This document shows, in pieces, positions 61,384-64,000 of a stretch of DNA of 64,000 nt (within the stretch, counting starts at the first letter, position 1; each line of letters opens with the position of its first letter). The DNA lies in NCBI GenBank assembly GCA_965227875.1, contig OZ245783.1, positions 558,001 to 622,000 on the forward strand, in the 5' to 3' direction. Under the pieces are notes generated by a model. It was not told the origin of the DNA and made no database searches. It saw only the letters and a list, made by a program, of their open reading frames with translations. Position numbers and translations under genes: made by a program. Source of the DNA: G965227875 sp965227875. GTDB lineage: Bacteria > Pseudomonadota > Alphaproteobacteria > Rhizobiales > JAJFHC01.

Positions 61384-62588
61384 AGCAGGTCGTCATCACA
61401 GGCATGGGCGCCGTGACCGCAGCCGGCATCGGCGCACAGTGCCTGTGGGAAGCGGCACGCGACGGCGTCACGGGCGTCGATGAGTTCCTTCTCGACAGGA
61501 CCGATCGTCAGCATATCCGTATCGCGGCCGCGATACCGGGGTTTGTCCCCGAAGAGCACTTGCCTCCGGAGCGCCTGGTATCCTGCGACCGCTTCAGCCA
61601 GATCGGGCTGGTCGCGGCCCGGGAGGCCGTGGCACAGGCCGGACTGGATCCGGACACGCCGCAGGGAGACCGAACCGCGGTCATCGTCGGCTCCGGCATT
61701 GGCGGCGCCACGACCAACGATGACGGTCACTACAATTTCTACGTGACCAAGGGCCGGGAACAGCCGATGGCGATCCCGCGCGTGATGCCGAACGCCGCGG
61801 CGTCCCAGATCAGCATGCGGTACGGATGCCGGGGTCCGTCCTTCGCCGTCTCCAGCGCCTGCTCGTCCAGTTCCCAGGCGATCGGCCTGGGCTTCCAGAT
61901 GATCCGTTCGGGCATTGTCGACAGGGCCATCGTGGGCGGCAGCGAAGCCATGCTCACCCCGGCCGTGTTCCGGGCCTGGGAAGGGCTGAGGGTGCTTACA
62001 CCGGATGCCTGCCGTCCCTTTTCCAGGGGCCGCAACGGAATGGTCCTCGGTGAAGGCGCGGCGATCCTCGTCCTGGAATCCGAGGACGCGGCGACGCAAC
62101 GCGGTGCGAACGCCCTGGCCACGCTCGCCGGCTACGGCACGACGAGCGACGCCGCCGACCTGGTTCGCCCGGACGTGAACGGTGCGGCCAGAAGCATGAA
62201 GACGGCCCTGGACGATGCCGGTATCGCGCCCGGCGACATCGGCTACATCAACGCCCACGGAACGGCGACCATCCTGAACGATGTCACGGAATCCGCGGCG
62301 CTCGACAAGGTGTTCGGCCCCCGCGCCGGTGACGTGCCAGTGTCCTCGACCAAGCCGATCCATGGCCACACGCTGGGTGCGGCCGGCGCGATCGAATTCG
62401 TCGTCACGGTATTCGCGCTGCGTGAACAGACACTCCCTCCGACCATCAACTGGAAGGAAGAGGACCCGAAATGCGTTCTCGACATGATCCCCGGCGGGGC
62501 GCGACCGGCGGAATTCCGCGCCGCCATGTCGAACTCGTTCGCCTTCGGCGGGATCAATGCCACCCTGGTCGCGACACTGGGGGCATGA
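61380..62588 (+). CDS. Beta-ketoacyl-ACP synthase II-like (FabF family)
   Basis: 402 residues. Active-site Cys161 lies in SSACSSSSQAIGLG, His293 in NAHGTAT and His330 in KPIHGHTLGAAG, so the Cys-His-His triad is intact. It condenses malonyl-ACP with an acyl chain. As it is coupled to its own ACP it probably elongates a particular acyl chain. Aromatic polyketide-type KAS is less likely because no chain-length factor gene follows. Confidence 0.92.
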   Translation: MKQVVITGMGAVTAAGIGAQCLWEAARDGVTGVDEFLLDRTDRQHIRIAAAIPGFVPEEHLPPERLVSCDRFSQIGLVAAREAVAQAGLDPDTPQGDRTAVIVGSGIGGATTNDDGHYNFYVTKGREQPMAIPRVMPNAAASQISMRYGCRGPSFAVSSACSSSSQAIGLGFQMIRSGIVDRAIVGGSEAMLTPAVFRAWEGLRVLTPDACRPFSRGRNGMVLGEGAAILVLESEDAATQRGANALATLAGYGTTSDAADLVRPDVNGAARSMKTALDDAGIAPGDIGYINAHGTATILNDVTESAALDKVFGPRAGDVPVSSTKPIHGHTLGAAGAIEFVVTVFALREQTLPPTINWKEEDPKCVLDMIPGGARPAEFRAAMSNSFAFGGINATLVATLGA

Positions 62589-62621
62589 ACCGGCAAGCTT
62601 CACGGGACACATGGGCGGGAG

Positions 62622-63038
62622 ATGGCTGAGGACCGTCACTTCGACATCGGATGGTTCGACGTCACGACGGATCACGCTTCCGTCTCGGCTTTCGCAAGAG
62701 CCGTCGATCTGGCCGGATCCATGGAATCCGAAGCGGTTCCCTTCACCTATCCCGTCCGCTGGCTGGCGGATCCGGCCGTGCGGGAGATCATACGCACCGA
62801 GGCGGAGCCAGCGGGCGGCGTGCTCATCCACGAGAGCCAGACGATCGTCTGCCACATCCCCCTCGTTCGCGACCGCACCTACCGGATGAAGGCCGAAGGC
62901 CGCGTTTCCTCCGCCCGGCGCGATCGGCTGACGATCACGGCGATCGTGGAGGACGACGCCGGACGGCGTGCCGCGGAGCTGGAATGCGTCCTGCTGGCCG
63001 TGCCGCGCCCCGGCCATGCGGAAACATGCGATGAGTGA
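62622..63038 (+). CDS. Hotdog-fold dehydratase-like protein 1
   Basis: 138 residues, probably a FAS1-type dehydratase N-domain (hotdog half). FTYPVRWLADPAVREII and RDRTYRMKAEGRVSSARR resemble that group. It lacks a clear catalytic D/H pair of its own, so it may be the non-catalytic partner of the MaoC-type protein encoded next, as in HadA/HadB pairs. They overlap by 8 nt. The role would be dehydration of 3-hydroxyacyl-ACP. Confidence 0.72.
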   Translation: MAEDRHFDIGWFDVTTDHASVSAFARAVDLAGSMESEAVPFTYPVRWLADPAVREIIRTEAEPAGGVLIHESQTIVCHIPLVRDRTYRMKAEGRVSSARRDRLTITAIVEDDAGRRAAELECVLLAVPRPGHAETCDE

Positions 63039-63429
63039 TCCCTGCGCCGCACCCGGTACACGTCTGCCAGAATTGCATTTGCCCCCCATCGACACAGGCG
63101 CGCTCAGGGCCTATGCGGACGCCTCGCTCGACGACAACCCCGTGCATACCGATCCCGGCCTCGCCGCAACCGCCGGCCTCGACGGCCTGCCCGTCCAGGG
63201 GATGCTGATCATGGCGCAGTTTCAGACCATGGTCGAACGCTGGCGGGGCGACCTGCACATCGTGAAAATGGAAACCCGGTTCATGCGTCCTCTCTACGCC
63301 GGCGACACCATGACGGTCGAGGGCCGGGTGGTCCAATCGGGTACGCAGACCGCGATACTCAGGCTCGTGGCGCGCAACGGGGCGGGGAGCCCCGTCAGCA
63401 TCGCCGGCGTCCATGTCACCGCATCATGA
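63031..63429 (+). CDS. MaoC-like hotdog dehydratase 2
   Basis: 132 residues. The hydratase-2 motif region SLDDNPVHTDPGLAATAGL supplies the conserved Asp and His, followed by PVQGMLIMAQF. The ATG at 63031 overlaps the previous stop. Together with hotdog 1, the KAS and the SDR this gives three of the four activities for an acyl elongation cycle. Its 3' end overlaps the opposite-strand glycosyltransferase by 6 nt. Confidence 0.85.
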   Translation: MSDPCAAPGTRLPELHLPPIDTGALRAYADASLDDNPVHTDPGLAATAGLDGLPVQGMLIMAQFQTMVERWRGDLHIVKMETRFMRPLYAGDTMTVEGRVVQSGTQTAILRLVARNGAGSPVSIAGVHVTAS

Positions 63430-64000
63430 CGGTCCGGCCGGCCCGCCCACCGTCCACCGATCCGCCATGGCCCGGATCATGATCGTGTTGTTGCGCATTT
63501 CCGGGATGCCGTCGCCACGGTTGATCAGACCCAGGCTCGAAGACTTGTAGAGTTTCCGGTGCTGCTTCGGTGGAAACGGGATCCGCTTCGCCGCGATCAC
63601 GTACTTGCGCGCCCTGCACTGGCCGCTCAGCCACACGTCGTCGACGAAAAAGGCGGCTTCGGGCATGCCGTCGTAGTCGACGAGATCTTCCCTGTCGAAA
63701 AAGCGCGGCTTGACGAGATAACCCGAAAGCCCCTGGAAGATGTCGACCTCGTACGGGTCCCGAAGCCGGGTGGCGCGGACCGGGGCCGGCGGTTGCATCA
63801 GAAGGTTCGACATGATCGTCGTCGGCCGGTCCGTCAGGTCCTCCGGCACGACCCAGCCACTCATGGCGTGTGCGTCGTCCGGGTGGTCCGCGGACGCCGC
63901 GTCGAGATCCTCGATCAGGTTCGGCGGATAGATCCGGTCATCGTCGACAACGACGATTTTCTGCTCCGGTTCGTGCGACAGGAGGGACGGTATGGCCTTC
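63424..64000 (-). CDS. Glycosyltransferase-like protein, N-terminus beyond the window
   Basis: The frame runs to the right window edge; 191 codons are visible. IVVVDDDRIYPPNLIEDLDA carries a DDD metal motif typical of GT-A glycosyltransferases, and FFVDDVWLSGQC lies further on, where a catalytic Asp is expected. The family is not certain; it resembles bacterial glycosyltransferases with a V-D-D-D-x-I-Y-P block. The in-frame ATG at 63864 is internal. Confidence 0.72.
   Translation of the reverse strand, partial: KAIPSLLSHEPEQKIVVVDDDRIYPPNLIEDLDAASADHPDDAHAMSGWVVPEDLTDRPTTIMSNLLMQPPAPVRATRLRDPYEVDIFQGLSGYLVKPRFFDREDLVDYDGMPEAAFFVDDVWLSGQCRARKYVIAAKRIPFPPKQHRKLYKSSSLGLINRGDGIPEMRNNTIMIRAMADRWTVGGPAGPS

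Noticed and set aside
1..64000. tRNA, rRNA, CRISPR arrays, integrases or transposases
   Set aside because: No cloverleaf, rRNA-like stretch, regularly spaced repeat or recombinase-like protein was recognised by eye in the gaps or frames; short degenerate remnants could be missed.

Overview
This is a GC-rich chromosomal window with dense, mostly translationally coupled operons (ATGA and TGATG start/stop overlaps), many ABC-type sugar importers, GntR and LacI regulators and an LptFG/PgpA/CdsA-type Gram-negative lipid inventory. The gene families and codon use point to an alphaproteobacterium, probably soil- or plant-associated. No rRNA, tRNA, CRISPR array or insertion sequence was seen.

Left third (1-29.9 kb) is catabolic. 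A truncated GntR regulator heads a module of DapA-family lyase, aldehyde dehydrogenase, pyrrolysine-free MttB-family methyltransferase, FAD-dependent amine oxidase and two short-chain dehydrogenases. This looks like a pathway for a methylated or quaternary amine. Next comes a LacI regulator with three near-identical palindromic operators and a sugar/polyol ABC importer operon ending in a fused dihydroxyacetone-type kinase. Facing it on the minus strand is an operon of about ten genes for D-apionate catabolism: lactonase ApnL, RuBisCO-like protein, DUF1537 kinase OiaK, oxidoisomerase ApnO, a second ABC importer, an HpcH/HpaI aldolase and a 2-hydroxyacid dehydrogenase. A GntR regulator gene lies just upstream and a clear operator covers the promoter. 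An Ldh2-type dehydrogenase diverges from the regulator.

Middle (30-47.4 kb) is a cell-surface glycan region: a GtrA-like protein, a UDP-galactopyranose-mutase-like flavoprotein, a PvdE/SyrD-type ABC exporter, a PQQ-type sugar dehydrogenase with a C-terminal haem motif, a 1054-residue multidomain glycosyltransferase and an acyl-lipid desaturase. It also holds a tightly coupled five-gene operon (PqqD-like, HPr-kinase-like, two GT2, NTP_transf_5) and two polytopic membrane proteins, one visibly lower in GC.

Right part (47.6-64 kb) is the most unusual: an apparent complex-lipid locus. It encodes myo-inositol-phosphate synthase, a 3-ketosphinganine-reductase-like SDR, CdsA, PgpA, an LptF/LptG-like pair, a DEGS-like (sphingolipid delta-4) desaturase, a LicC/PntC-like cytidylyltransferase, a PimA-like GT4, an FGGY kinase, a CDP-alcohol phosphatidyltransferase, a PlsC acyltransferase, a divergent acyl carrier protein, a KAS II enzyme and two hotdog dehydratase-like proteins. 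Together these suggest synthesis and export of an inositol-containing glyco(sphingo)lipid. No serine palmitoyltransferase or ceramide synthase lies in the window, so this assignment is inference. A frameshifted Stealth-family gene is embedded in the locus and a partial glycosyltransferase closes the window.
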